Shown: piece after piece, positions 7,634 through 16,232 of the stretch
How the letters are laid out: each line of letters opens with the position of its first letter
Position numbering within the stretch: the first letter of the stretch is position 1
Assembly (NCBI RefSeq): GCF_003233845.1
Contig: NZ_QKRB01000028.1
Span: forward strand, 124,001 to 188,000
Direction of reading: 5' to 3'
DNA length: 64,000 nucleotides
Source: Paenibacillus sambharensis
Lineage (GTDB): Bacteria; Bacillota; Bacilli; Paenibacillales; Paenibacillaceae
Program-made: the position numbers and the translations under genes
The notes under the pieces: model-generated
The model's database searches: none
What the model saw: the letters and a program-made list of their open reading frames with translations, nothing else
Told to the model about the DNA's origin: nothing

Positions 7634-9934
7634 ATGGTACAAAGCAGTGTGTTGGGTTACCCGCGTATTGGCGAGAACAGGGAATGGAAGAAGGCGCTCG
7701 AGGCATTCTGGGCGGGCAAGCTTCAGGAATCTGAACTGCAGCACAAGCTGCAGGCGATCAGGTTAAGTCATCTCAGCAAGCTGCAGAAGAAGGGGATCGA
7801 CATCATCCCTGTAAATGACTTCAGCTATTATGACCATGTGCTGGATACAGCTGTGATGCTTGGAATTGTACCAAGCCGGTTCAGTTACGAGGGACACGGC
7901 CCCGTGCCGCTGACCACCTACTATGCTATGGCACGAGGCAGCAGGGAAGCACCGGCATGCGAGATGACGAAATGGTTTAATACCAATTATCACTATATTG
8001 TACCCGAGTTAGATGGCTCATCGCCCGTCCTCACAGAGAACAAGCCGCTGTCCGCCTACCGTGAAGCGAAAGAGCAGTTGGGCATAGAGGGGAGGCCGGT
8101 CATTCTTGGTCCTCTGACCTTCCTGAAGCTGTCCAAGGGGTACAGCCTGAGTGATACAGATGAGTGGCTGGAACGGCTGATCCCGCTGTATGGGCAAATT
8201 CTGCAGGAGCTTGAAGCTGAGGGTGTGCAGTGGGTGCAGATGGATGAACCTATCTTGGTAACTAAGCTGGAACCGGTTGATCTCTTGCGGCTGCGGAGTA
8301 GTTATGACTATCTCACCAAGCAGGCTCCGGTTATCCGTATCATGCTGCAAACCTATTTTGAATCCGTTGACTATTATGATGAGCTCGTTACACTGCCTGT
8401 TCAAGGTATTGGCCTGGACTTCGTACACGGCTTGAAAGATAATCTGAATTCAATCAAAACCAAGGGATTCCCGGAGAATAAGGTCCTTGGCGCGGGTATC
8501 ATTGACGGACGCAGCATATGGAGAGCGCCTCTGGATGACAAGACAGCTATTCTGGATGAGCTTGGAAAATCCGTGTCTGCTGACAGACTGCTGCTTCAAT
8601 CCTCCTGCAGCCTGCTGCATGTTCCGGTAAGCCTTCGGCAGGAGAATCAGCTTCCTGCTGTGTTGAGGAATAATCTGGCATTCGCAGATGAGAAGCTGGA
8701 TGAGCTCGTTCTGCTCACCAAGGCAGTAGCACAGGGGGAATCCGTTGTTGCGAAGACGGTGGAAGACGTACGCCAGGCGGCCCAGTCACTAAAGGCATCT
8801 GAAGAGCGCAGCCGGGGGGATGTTCATCTGGCTATAGCAGCTATTAGAGAACAACCGCTTGAGCGCAGCCGGCCTTTTGCCGAACGCTATGCCGTTCAAC
8901 AGGCAAAATGGCAGCTGCCTATGTTCCCTACAACTACAATCGGCAGCTTTCCGCAGTCCCAAGAGGTGAGAAGAGCCCGTCAGTTATGGCGCAGGAAGGA
9001 ATGGAACGGCGAGCAGTATACCGGTTTTATCCGCAGCCAGATTGATAAGTGGATCGGGCTGCAGGAGGAGATTGGTCTGGATGTACTTGTGCACGGAGAG
9101 TTTGAGCGGACTGATATGGTTGAATTCTTCGGTGAGAAGCTGGCCGGATTCGCCTTCACACAGAACGGCTGGGTGCAGTCATACGGTTCCCGCTGTGTCA
9201 AACCGCCGATTATTTATGGTGATGCGGCTTATATTGGTGAGATGACTGTGAAAGAAACCAGCTATGCGCAGTCCCGGACCCGGCGACCGGTTAAAGGGAT
9301 GCTGACCGGGCCAGTCACGATTCTTAACTGGTCGTTCGTGAGAGAAGATATTCCGAGAGAAGCTGTGGCCTGCCAGCTGGCTTACGCCTTAAGACAGGAA
9401 GTGGAGGCGCTGGAGAGAGCGGGCATTGGCATGATCCAAGTCGATGAGCCGGCACTGCGGGAAGGACTTCCCTTGAAGGAAGCTTATCACGCTGAATACC
9501 TGTCTTGGGCGGTAAGGGCGTTCCGGGCAGCGACCTGCACGGTGCAGGATACTACCCAAATTCATACCCATATGTGTTACTGCGAATTCCATGACATGAT
9601 TGATTCAATTAAGCAGATGGATGCCGATGTGATTTCCATTGAAACCTCACGCAGTCACGGAGAGCTGATCCGCAGCTTTGAACAGGAGACCTACGAGCTG
9701 GGCATCGGCCTCGGGGTCTATGATATCCATAGTCCGCGTATACCCCAGCCTGGCGAGATGATCGCCATGATCGAACGTGCTCTGCGTGTGCTTGATCCGA
9801 AGCTGTTCTGGATCAATCCTGACTGTGGACTGAAGACAAGGGGAATAGAAGAAACAGCAGCTTCACTGCGAAACATGGTGGAGGCGGCCAAGGCTATCCG
9901 GGAGAAATATGCCAGGCTGACCCATACGCTATAG
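7634..9934 (+). CDS. metE: 5-methyltetrahydropteroyltriglutamate--homocysteine methyltransferase (MetE)
   Basis: Cobalamin-independent methionine synthase, 766 residues, full length for the family. It transfers a methyl group from methyl-tetrahydrofolate polyglutamate to homocysteine in the cytoplasm. The N-terminal barrel begins SSVLGYPRIGENREWKKALE. The C-terminal barrel carries the zinc-site motif IHTHMCYCEFHD (His646, Cys648) and the late cysteine in NPDCGLKTRG (Cys731). AGGAGGCGTTAACAAGA precedes the ATG. I see no SAM riboswitch or T-box in the 140 bp upstream, so transcriptional control by the neighbouring LysR protein is plausible. Confidence 0.97.
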   Translation: MVQSSVLGYPRIGENREWKKALEAFWAGKLQESELQHKLQAIRLSHLSKLQKKGIDIIPVNDFSYYDHVLDTAVMLGIVPSRFSYEGHGPVPLTTYYAMARGSREAPACEMTKWFNTNYHYIVPELDGSSPVLTENKPLSAYREAKEQLGIEGRPVILGPLTFLKLSKGYSLSDTDEWLERLIPLYGQILQELEAEGVQWVQMDEPILVTKLEPVDLLRLRSSYDYLTKQAPVIRIMLQTYFESVDYYDELVTLPVQGIGLDFVHGLKDNLNSIKTKGFPENKVLGAGIIDGRSIWRAPLDDKTAILDELGKSVSADRLLLQSSCSLLHVPVSLRQENQLPAVLRNNLAFADEKLDELVLLTKAVAQGESVVAKTVEDVRQAAQSLKASEERSRGDVHLAIAAIREQPLERSRPFAERYAVQQAKWQLPMFPTTTIGSFPQSQEVRRARQLWRRKEWNGEQYTGFIRSQIDKWIGLQEEIGLDVLVHGEFERTDMVEFFGEKLAGFAFTQNGWVQSYGSRCVKPPIIYGDAAYIGEMTVKETSYAQSRTRRPVKGMLTGPVTILNWSFVREDIPREAVACQLAYALRQEVEALERAGIGMIQVDEPALREGLPLKEAYHAEYLSWAVRAFRAATCTVQDTTQIHTHMCYCEFHDMIDSIKQMDADVISIETSRSHGELIRSFEQETYELGIGLGVYDIHSPRIPQPGEMIAMIERALRVLDPKLFWINPDCGLKTRGIEETAASLRNMVEAAKAIREKYARLTHTL

Positions 9935-9982
9935 TTAGCTTACTTACTAATATTAAGAATCTTTAACAAGACCGATCCAGTA

Positions 9983-10012
9983 TTGACAGGTATCTGGAAA
10001 ATTATGTATAGT
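9983..10012 (+). promoter_or_regulatory. Sigma-A-like promoter of the glycosyltransferase gene
   Basis: A perfect -35 hexamer TTGACA (9983-9988) and a -10 hexamer TATAGT (10007-10012) are separated by 18 bp, 58 bp ahead of the start codon. Confidence 0.6.
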
Positions 10013-10069
10013 AGGCTTTGCCGTACTGTAAGAAGTTTCCATACCCTATATTGGAGAGGAGATCAATGA

Positions 10070-11206
10070 ATGAAGAAGCTGCTGGTTTTCATGCTTCCTG
10101 CTCATGGTCACATCAATCCCACTTTGTCGGTAGCTAACGAATTGGTACGCAGAGGATATGACATCATCTATTATACAACTGAGGAATTCAGCACAAGGGT
10201 CCGCGGCGCGGGTGCGGAAATAAGAGTAATCGGGGAGGAGTTTGGTTTTCGCTCTTTATTAAAGGATGGGGAGGGAATTCCCCCTGAGCATGTGACTCCC
10301 GAGGACTTCTTTCATCACTTGAACGTTCACATTCAGGAGTCCAGCCGGCTGCTTGACCAGGTGAGGGCTGAAGGTGCGGATGGTGTGATATGTGATCCCA
10401 TGTGCATGTGGGGACGGACGATTATAGAACAGCTTCATTTTCCCCATGTCATGTTTTATTCGGGTATTGTAATTACAACCGATTTACCGGCATTCCAGAA
10501 CATCTCATCAATGTTTGACGGAGAAGTTTCCGAGCTGGTATCGAATATGTTCAGAATGAAGGATGAGCTTATTCTTGCACCGATCCCCCGGGAATTTCAG
10601 CCTGACGCTGAATATCTGAAAGGTTCCTGTGAGTTTATCGGGCCGACAATCATAGACAGGACGAATGAAATAGACTTCCCTGTTGACCAGATTAAGGATC
10701 ACCCTACTATTTATATATCGCTTGGCAGCATCCTTCAAGATCCCGGATTCTATGACATGTGTATCGATGCCTTTGCAGATTCGGATTGGAAAGTGGTTAT
10801 GGTAGCCAAAACCATGCCGGCAAATAAGCCATCGAATTTTCTGATCTATCCTTTTGTGCCGCAGCTGGAGGTTCTGAAGCATGCTGACCTGTTCGTTTCT
10901 CATGGCGGCATGAATTCGGTTATGGAATCTCTCTGGTATGGGGTACCTCTCATTACTGTTCCGCTAACCTCTGACCAGCCCATGGTAGCCGCCCGTGTGG
11001 AAGAATTGAATTTGGGATTAAGGATGGATATAAGCACGCTGAATGCGGACCAGTTAAAGGAAGCCGCTCAGTCGGTTACCGGCGATGTAACCATCAGGGA
11101 GAGGGTAAGAGTCATGCAGGCTGCCCTGCATCAAGCAGGCGGAAGCATCAGGGGAGCTGATTTGCTGCAGGAGTATTTTTCAAAGAAGGAATCGGTCGTT
11201 CAATAG
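10070..11206 (+). CDS. UGT/macrolide-type glycosyltransferase (GT1 family)
   Basis: Protein of 378 residues with the GT-B architecture. The N-terminal domain starts with LLVFMLPAHGHINPTLSVANELVRRGY, in which His at about position 14 is the likely catalytic base. The C-terminal nucleotide-sugar domain carries IYISLGSILQ and the donor-binding motif HGGMNSVMESLWYGVPLITVPLTSDQP. This matches YjiC/OleD-like enzymes that move a sugar from a UDP donor to small hydrophobic acceptors such as macrolides, flavonoids or lipids. ATG at 10070 follows GGAGAGGAGATCAATGA. It stands alone between its promoter and a terminator. The acceptor is unknown; drug or xenobiotic inactivation is a guess. Confidence 0.9.
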   Translation: MKKLLVFMLPAHGHINPTLSVANELVRRGYDIIYYTTEEFSTRVRGAGAEIRVIGEEFGFRSLLKDGEGIPPEHVTPEDFFHHLNVHIQESSRLLDQVRAEGADGVICDPMCMWGRTIIEQLHFPHVMFYSGIVITTDLPAFQNISSMFDGEVSELVSNMFRMKDELILAPIPREFQPDAEYLKGSCEFIGPTIIDRTNEIDFPVDQIKDHPTIYISLGSILQDPGFYDMCIDAFADSDWKVVMVAKTMPANKPSNFLIYPFVPQLEVLKHADLFVSHGGMNSVMESLWYGVPLITVPLTSDQPMVAARVEELNLGLRMDISTLNADQLKEAAQSVTGDVTIRERVRVMQAALHQAGGSIRGADLLQEYFSKKESVVQ

Positions 11207-11259
11207 TGGCGCCAGGTCTCTTGCGATATTCAGCTTCATCGTATTCCTGTTGTTGATAG

Positions 11260-11286
11260 CGGGGGAGCAAATCCCCCGTTTTTTTT
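11260..11286 (+). terminator. Terminator after glycosyltransferase gene
   Basis: Stem CGGGGGA (11260-11266) with TCCCCCG (11272-11278), five-base loop, followed by eight T residues. Confidence 0.9.
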
Positions 11287-11397
11287 GCATGTTGTAAGAC
11301 CAAGAGAGCTGTCAGGCCTTAACATCCTGTGTCAATATACCGAAATAACTCTTACAAGGTGTTGACGACTACAAGCAGGAAGTGAGCGGTTGGACGA

Positions 11398-13182
11398 ATG
11401 AGCGAATATAATTTCCAAGTTAATCTTAAGGGTATGATTGATCTGCTATCCAACCATCTGTACAGCAATCCTGGCGTGTTCATTCGAGAGCTTCTGCAGA
11501 ACGGAGCAGATGCCGTAACCGCCCGCAAGAGATTAGGTCATAACCTGTCAGGTAAAATTACAGTGGAGCTGTTCCCCTCCTCCCATACTTTAGCTGTCCA
11601 AGACAACGGGATCGGACTGACAGAGCGTGAGATTATACAATTTTTGGCTCAAATCGGCCATACGTCCAAACGGGAAGATCCCGATAGCGCCGACGAATAT
11701 ATTGGCCAATTCGGTGTGGGACTGCTGGCCTGCTTTGTCGTAAGTGAAGAAATCGTGCTTATAACCCGCTCTGCTATGGAAGGGGATTCAATTGAATGGC
11801 GGGGCAGACCGGACGGAACCTATACCATCCGCAAGCTGGACCGGGAAGTGTCAATCGGAACGACGGTATACTTGACGCTTAAGCAGGATTACGAAGAGTA
11901 TGGGGAATGGTACCGTGTCTATGAGCTGCTTGAACATTATGGAGCCTATCTTCCTGCGGCAATCTGGCTGGTTGAGGACGGCTATGAGTGCAAGGTTAAT
12001 CATGACAAGGCGCCTTGGTCTATGACCCGCGAAGAGGCTCTCGCTTATGCCAAGGATGAATTGAATCTGGATTGTCTGGATGTCATAGAGCTGCGCTCAA
12101 CAGTCGGAGAGGTAGAGGGCGTAGCTTATATCCTGCCTTATCCTGTCAGCCTGCAGGCTGAGAGAAGGCATAAGATGTATGTGAAGCAGATGCTGCTCTC
12201 GGACAAGATGGACAGCATTCTGCCATCCTGGGCTTTCTTCGCCACTTCCGTAATCAATGCCAACGGCTTAAGACCCACGGCCTCCAGGGAAGCCTTCTAT
12301 GAGAATGATATCTACTATGCCGTCCAGAATGAGATGGGAGAAGTAATCAAGCAGCATTTTCGCCAATTGGCAGAGCAAAATCCGGAGCTTCTCCGAAGAA
12401 TCATTCGAATTCATTATTCTTCATTGAAAACGCTGGCAGAAGAGGACGAGGATTCCTACGAGCTGTTCATTCCTTACCTTGCGTTCGAGACTTCCGAAGG
12501 AACCCTGGAAGCAGAAGAGCTGGCCGTCAAGACTAAGCATATTCTGTTGACTTCAACGCTGGATGAATTCCGCCAGATTTCAAGAGTTGCCAAGGCACAG
12601 GACCTGCTGGTTGTGAACGGCGGATATGTGCATGATTATCAGCTCATCCGCAGGCTTCCGGATGTCTATCCTGAGCTGGAGGTCACGATTGTAGACCCGC
12701 TCGAGTTCTTCCAACGGTTTCAGGAGCTGGACCGGGAGGATACGGAGCAGATGAGCCCTGTATTAGAGATGGCGGATGCCCTGCTTCTTCCTTACCAATG
12801 CAAATCCGCTGTCCGGTGGTTTGAGCCTGCCGATATTGCAGTCCTGTATACGACAAGTGAAGATGTCGGATTCCTCCGTATGGCTGAATCGGGAAGAGAT
12901 GAACTGAACGAATTGTTTGATGAGGCGGCAAGTATTATCACCAACGAGATGCACGAACTGCCGTTCGCCCGGCTCTGCTTCAACTATAACAACCCGATCG
13001 TGCGCAAGATGGCAGAGTGCAAGGATCTGCAGATTCAGGACCTGACGATCAAGTCGCTTTATACCCAGTCACTTCTGCTTGGGAGCTATCCGATGCAATC
13101 GGGAGAGCTCCAGATGATGAACGAATCGTTCATGACTTTGCTTAACCTTGGCTTGGCGAACACGGGGGGCGGCGTCTCATGA
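11398..13182 (+). CDS. Divergent HSP90 family chaperone/ATPase
   Basis: Protein of 594 residues related to HtpG but strongly divergent. The N-terminal GHKL ATPase domain has RELLQNGADA (Glu31, Asn35), VQDNGIGL (69-73) and IGQFGVGLLACF (102-113), all ATP-binding landmarks of HSP90. The middle domain keeps the catalytic-arginine loop RPTASREAFYEN (Arg297 in SRE). The C-terminal third is hard to match to the HtpG dimerisation domain, and there is no MEEVD-like tail. Its stop overlaps the start of the next gene by four bases, so the two are translationally coupled. It should act as an ATP-driven chaperone; clients are unknown. Whether it works with the downstream helical-repeat protein is inference. 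Confidence 0.88.
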   Translation: MSEYNFQVNLKGMIDLLSNHLYSNPGVFIRELLQNGADAVTARKRLGHNLSGKITVELFPSSHTLAVQDNGIGLTEREIIQFLAQIGHTSKREDPDSADEYIGQFGVGLLACFVVSEEIVLITRSAMEGDSIEWRGRPDGTYTIRKLDREVSIGTTVYLTLKQDYEEYGEWYRVYELLEHYGAYLPAAIWLVEDGYECKVNHDKAPWSMTREEALAYAKDELNLDCLDVIELRSTVGEVEGVAYILPYPVSLQAERRHKMYVKQMLLSDKMDSILPSWAFFATSVINANGLRPTASREAFYENDIYYAVQNEMGEVIKQHFRQLAEQNPELLRRIIRIHYSSLKTLAEEDEDSYELFIPYLAFETSEGTLEAEELAVKTKHILLTSTLDEFRQISRVAKAQDLLVVNGGYVHDYQLIRRLPDVYPELEVTIVDPLEFFQRFQELDREDTEQMSPVLEMADALLLPYQCKSAVRWFEPADIAVLYTTSEDVGFLRMAESGRDELNELFDEAASIITNEMHELPFARLCFNYNNPIVRKMAECKDLQIQDLTIKSLYTQSLLLGSYPMQSGELQMMNESFMTLLNLGLANTGGGVS

Positions 13183-14234
13183 AGGAACGCTACGAGCAGT
13201 TAAGAAGCAAAGCCTGGAGCATGCCGTCAGGCAATCAGAAGCTCCGGGTTCTTGAGGAGAGCATTCGCCTTGCAGATGAGTATATGTCGAAGCAGCAGGC
13301 TTATGATGCCCGTATGGATTATACCGATGAGGCTCTGATGTGCGGCTGCGGAGAGCGGATGTTCATCTCCTTCGGCTGGTGTCTGTCAGAGTTTGAACGC
13401 AATCCCGGCGATTACTCATCCCACCACATTCTCTGGCATTATAAATGGATATTGAATCAGGTTTGGCGCTTTACCGATTTTCCCTTAGAGCTGATCAACC
13501 GGATGTTCGAGGACTTCAAAACCAAGTGCCTGAAGTATGATTATCATCTGGGTCCTTACTATAAGAATTTACGTGCTTTCGCAATGGCTAGGGGCGATGT
13601 TTCAGCGGCGGCGGAGGCTTACCTGGAATGGAAGCGAGCCCGGCGGGATGCCCTGTCTGACTGCCAAGCATGCGATCATGACGCGCTCGGCCAACATCAT
13701 TATCAGCTGGGACATTATAAGCGAGGGCTTCAGAAGGTGAAGCAAATATTTGATGGGAAAATCAGCTGCAGATCAGTTCCCAAGAACACGTACAGCAATG
13801 CGCTGCTTCCGCTGCTAGAAGCAGGCCGGGCCGAGCAGGCGGCAGCTATCTCACGCAAAGGCTTGCGACTGCTTGCAGAGGGGAGAGGCGATCTCGATTA
13901 TTATGCTGATTACCTCCGGTATTATGCCATCGTTGATCTGCCGAAAGCCAAGCGGATTGTTGAAAGGCTGACACCCTATGCGCTGCAAACCAGAGAAGAC
14001 TGGACCCGGTTCAAATTTCTGCTGGCAGTTCGCATCTTCTTTAGTCAATGGTACAGAAAGAAGAGACGGTCAGTTCCAGCTGTACCGCTGCATGTTACAC
14101 CTGAGTGGGTACGGGATGAATGTGACAGGCTGGCAGCAGCCTTCGATAAGAGAAACGGCAACAGTCACTGCAGCTCGTTGATCGAGCGTCAGCTGGAGCA
14201 GGCACAACGGCTCTCCAAGGAGACTAGCCGCTAA
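13179..14234 (+). CDS. Helical-repeat (TPR-like) protein coupled to HSP90 gene
   Basis: Soluble protein of 351 residues starting at the ATGA overlap with the HSP90 stop. It appears all-helical, with repeated antiparallel helix pairs recalling tetratricopeptide repeats: residues about 115-145 (NLRAFAMARGDVSAAAEAYLEW), 160-180 (DALGQHHYQLGHYKRGLQKV) and 200-225 (NALLPLLEAGRAEQAAAISRKG). There are several Cys and His residues (CGCGER, CQACDHD), but the spacing does not make a clear zinc finger. I cannot name a family. Translational coupling suggests a stoichiometric partner of the HSP90 protein, perhaps a client adaptor. Confidence 0.8.
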   Translation: MKERYEQLRSKAWSMPSGNQKLRVLEESIRLADEYMSKQQAYDARMDYTDEALMCGCGERMFISFGWCLSEFERNPGDYSSHHILWHYKWILNQVWRFTDFPLELINRMFEDFKTKCLKYDYHLGPYYKNLRAFAMARGDVSAAAEAYLEWKRARRDALSDCQACDHDALGQHHYQLGHYKRGLQKVKQIFDGKISCRSVPKNTYSNALLPLLEAGRAEQAAAISRKGLRLLAEGRGDLDYYADYLRYYAIVDLPKAKRIVERLTPYALQTREDWTRFKFLLAVRIFFSQWYRKKRRSVPAVPLHVTPEWVRDECDRLAAAFDKRNGNSHCSSLIERQLEQAQRLSKETSR

Positions 14235-14260
14235 CAGCAAATTGCCATTCACGATAACAT

Positions 14261-14281
14261 GCCGCTGCGAAGCGGCTTTTT
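14261..14281 (+). terminator. Terminator of the HSP90 operon
   Basis: Stem GCCGCT/AGCGGC (14261-14266 with 14271-14276) with a tetraloop, followed by TTTTT. Confidence 0.8.
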
Positions 14282-14390
14282 CACTATTCATCGCAGTGTT
14301 TATCAAGCAGCCTCAATGACAGAGCATGAAGAATAAGCAAGTTAATGATAGGGGATGATAGAAGAGCCGGTTATGGAGGAGGTTAATGAT

Positions 14391-14915
14391 ATGATCTATA
14401 TTTACAATGATTTCGGCGGCACGCATACCACTGTCTTGGCAGCCTCGTATCATCTCAAGAAATTGACGGAGGACAGGGAGCCTACCGATAGTGAAGTGCT
14501 TAATCTGCACAATTTCAACAAGCTTGTGTCCAAGGACCGCGGCAAGCTCTTCTACCATGGTACGGACGAGGAGGGAAGCCGGGTATATACAGTAGCCAGA
14601 GGGGCGTCCAAAATACTAGTGCCTGGTATAGTAAATACGCTGGCAATGCTGGTGGATGAGCACAAGCTGGAGGAGAAAATTATACTATCTAATACGTCCC
14701 CGACCGTACCGTTTCCCATGACAATCGGCGGATTCCTGTCCCGTGCCTTGAAGATGAATACGATCGGTGTACCTTTGATCCTTATGGGAGTCAAGCAGAC
14801 CTATCAGAATATCATTGATCTGGTGCATCATACCAAGTCGGAAGCCAGAGCAGCATCCACACAGATTGTCGTTCTGGACAATCCTGAAATGAAGAGCAAG
14901 GCGCGTATTCTTTAA
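14391..14915 (+). CDS. DUF3189 family protein
   Basis: Protein of 174 residues beginning MIYIYNDFGGTHTTVLAASYHL, the conserved start of DUF3189 proteins of Bacilli and Clostridia, which carry a conserved N-terminal His/Thr motif. Later conserved pieces are KLFYHGTDEEG and VARGASKILVPGI. The function of the family is unknown. I chose the ATG at 14391 because GGAGGAGG stands eight bases upstream; an earlier in-frame start at 14355 lacks a good site. It converges on the small membrane-protein gene that ends only 3 bp beyond its stop. Confidence 0.85.
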   Translation: MIYIYNDFGGTHTTVLAASYHLKKLTEDREPTDSEVLNLHNFNKLVSKDRGKLFYHGTDEEGSRVYTVARGASKILVPGIVNTLAMLVDEHKLEEKIILSNTSPTVPFPMTIGGFLSRALKMNTIGVPLILMGVKQTYQNIIDLVHHTKSEARAASTQIVVLDNPEMKSKARIL

Positions 14916-14918
14916 GGG

Positions 14919-15101
14919 TTAATTGCTGTTCGTTTTGTCTGGCTTCGGCTTGAACGAGAGGAATAACACAGCTGCGCTGAGCGTTACGATGAACAGCAGC
15001 AGAACTGCAAAGGCTAACGAGCCGCCTGCTGTGTGATGCGAGGCTCCGTGTGAGGCATGCAGCCAATTGCAGGCTCCTATAGTTCTAATAATTGTATACA
15101 T
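14919..15101 (-). CDS. Small membrane protein, unknown
   Basis: Sixty residues with one strong hydrophobic helix (SLAFAVLLLFIVTLSAAVLFL, residues about 28-48) and a basic, Lys/Pro-rich tail. On the minus strand the ATG at 15101 follows GGGAGGCGCAATT, a good ribosome binding site. It lies 33 bp downstream of the larger membrane-protein gene on the same strand and may be cotranscribed with it. The N-terminal half contains several His residues (HASHGASHH). Confidence 0.6.
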   Translation of the reverse strand: MYTIIRTIGACNWLHASHGASHHTAGGSLAFAVLLLFIVTLSAAVLFLSFKPKPDKTNSN

Positions 15102-15134
15102 AATTGCGCCTCCCGTTTCACAATGGATTGCTCG

Positions 15135-15698
15135 CTACCGTATGGAACAGCTGCATCTCATGCTCGACTTCTCAGCTTCCGTTGGCAGCATATGAAGAAG
15201 CATGGCCACGATCATCGGCACAAAGACGACCGTATTGTAAAATAAATGCAGCTCTACTCGAGGGACGACCAGCTGGATAAGGCTCGTCGCGGCAGCAGCG
15301 CCTCCAATATTATGACCAGCCAGTGCCTGACCAAGAAGAAGAGCATGCTCGATATGATGCCAGAACTGGATGATAAGCGCTATTCTCCACCAGACAAGTG
15401 ACTTTCCGGTAAACCCTCTCTGAAGCAGGAAGAAGAAGAGGAGCATGACGATTGCATACCCATAATGCAGCCATTCAGAATGTACCAGCCAGGGGTAATA
15501 ATAGCCAATCAAGCCCAGCGCTTCAGGGCGTGACCAGCCCATCACCCAAATTTGATAGGCTTGTGTCAGATGCTCCGCCCAATGAAGGAGGGTAACGGCA
15601 AGGAACAGCCGTAAAGACCATTCGTGCCAGGCGGTGTTCAAGAGAGACAAGAAGGAGCGGCGGTCATTCGGGTTAATTTGCGTATGCTCTGGTTTCAT
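15135..15698 (-). CDS. Polytopic membrane protein, histidine-rich helices, unknown
   Basis: Protein of 187 residues with about four membrane segments. Helices carry histidine pairs with polar residues inside the membrane (LLHWAEHLTQAYQ near residues 38-50, FWHHIEHALLLGQAL near 112-126), a pattern seen in heme- or metal-binding membrane proteins. GGAGGAATCTTAAACAGT precedes the ATG at 15698. The 60-residue membrane-protein gene follows. I do not recognise a named family; redox or metal function is a guess based on the histidines. Confidence 0.65.
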   Translation of the reverse strand: MKPEHTQINPNDRRSFLSLLNTAWHEWSLRLFLAVTLLHWAEHLTQAYQIWVMGWSRPEALGLIGYYYPWLVHSEWLHYGYAIVMLLFFFLLQRGFTGKSLVWWRIALIIQFWHHIEHALLLGQALAGHNIGGAAAATSLIQLVVPRVELHLFYNTVVFVPMIVAMLLHMLPTEAEKSSMRCSCSIR

Positions 15699-15798
15699 AC
15701 TGTTTAAGATTCCTCCGTTATGAATCAGGATTTAATGGACGTTTCAGTCGCATCTGTTCCTCATTATAGGGAGGAGGAGAGCATGTTCACTCGGTTTA

Positions 15799-15972
15799 TT
15801 ATGACAATAAGCAGCACCTCCGGCGAGGCAGCCATGCCGGAGGTGCTGCTTGTGCGTTTAATGTAGAGCGAACGAAGAGATTATCCTGCGCGTTCTCGAC
15901 AGCTTCGTCGGGCAGAGCAGGAGAGTCTGTCTTATCTTCGGCCTCGATTGATTCCATGTATGTGGTTTCCAT
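15799..15972 (-). CDS. Possible small acidic protein (57 residues)
   Basis: Minus-strand frame starting at ATG 15972 after AAGGAGCTCATAC, a good ribosome binding site. The first 35 residues are strongly acidic (MESIEAEDKTDSPALPDEAVENAQD). The last 20 codons run through a 16-bp hairpin that probably is a transcription terminator, so the 3' end may be fortuitous. No family recognised. The rest of the gap between 15699 and 16232 shows only the hairpin and the selO promoter. Confidence 0.35.
   Translation of the reverse strand: METTYMESIEAEDKTDSPALPDEAVENAQDNLFVRSTLNAQAAPPAWLPRRRCCLLS
15809..15851 (-). terminator. Long perfect hairpin, likely terminator
   Basis: Perfect 16-bp stem (15809-15824 with 15836-15851) with an 11-base loop. 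On the minus strand it is followed by TTATTGTCATAATAAA, a weak T-rich tail. It lies inside the 3' end of the small acidic ORF. Confidence 0.5.
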
Positions 15973-16101
15973 GTATGAGCTCCTTATGACAATTTATTGC
16001 ATGCGGACATATTATTCGTAAGCTGGTCTCAATTATTCGGAATAGATAATTTTAACTTTTGACGGACATCTAGTCGAGGGAACGACGGTTAAGCGGCTGT
16101 C

Positions 16102-16132
16102 TTGCGCCAATCCCCCGGGTAAGGGGTATAAT
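16102..16132 (+). promoter_or_regulatory. Possible promoter of selO
   Basis: A perfect TATAAT (16127-16132) with TTGCGC 19 bp upstream (16102-16107), about 100 bp ahead of the selO start. The spacer is longer than ideal. Confidence 0.4.
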
Positions 16133-16232
16133 ACATTGGAAGAAGTAAACACTAGAACCGCAATATCGCGGATTACAAGCTTTTTATCGGGTGCTAGTAG
16201 ATGTTCAGATAAGTGATGAAGGCGGTGATAGA

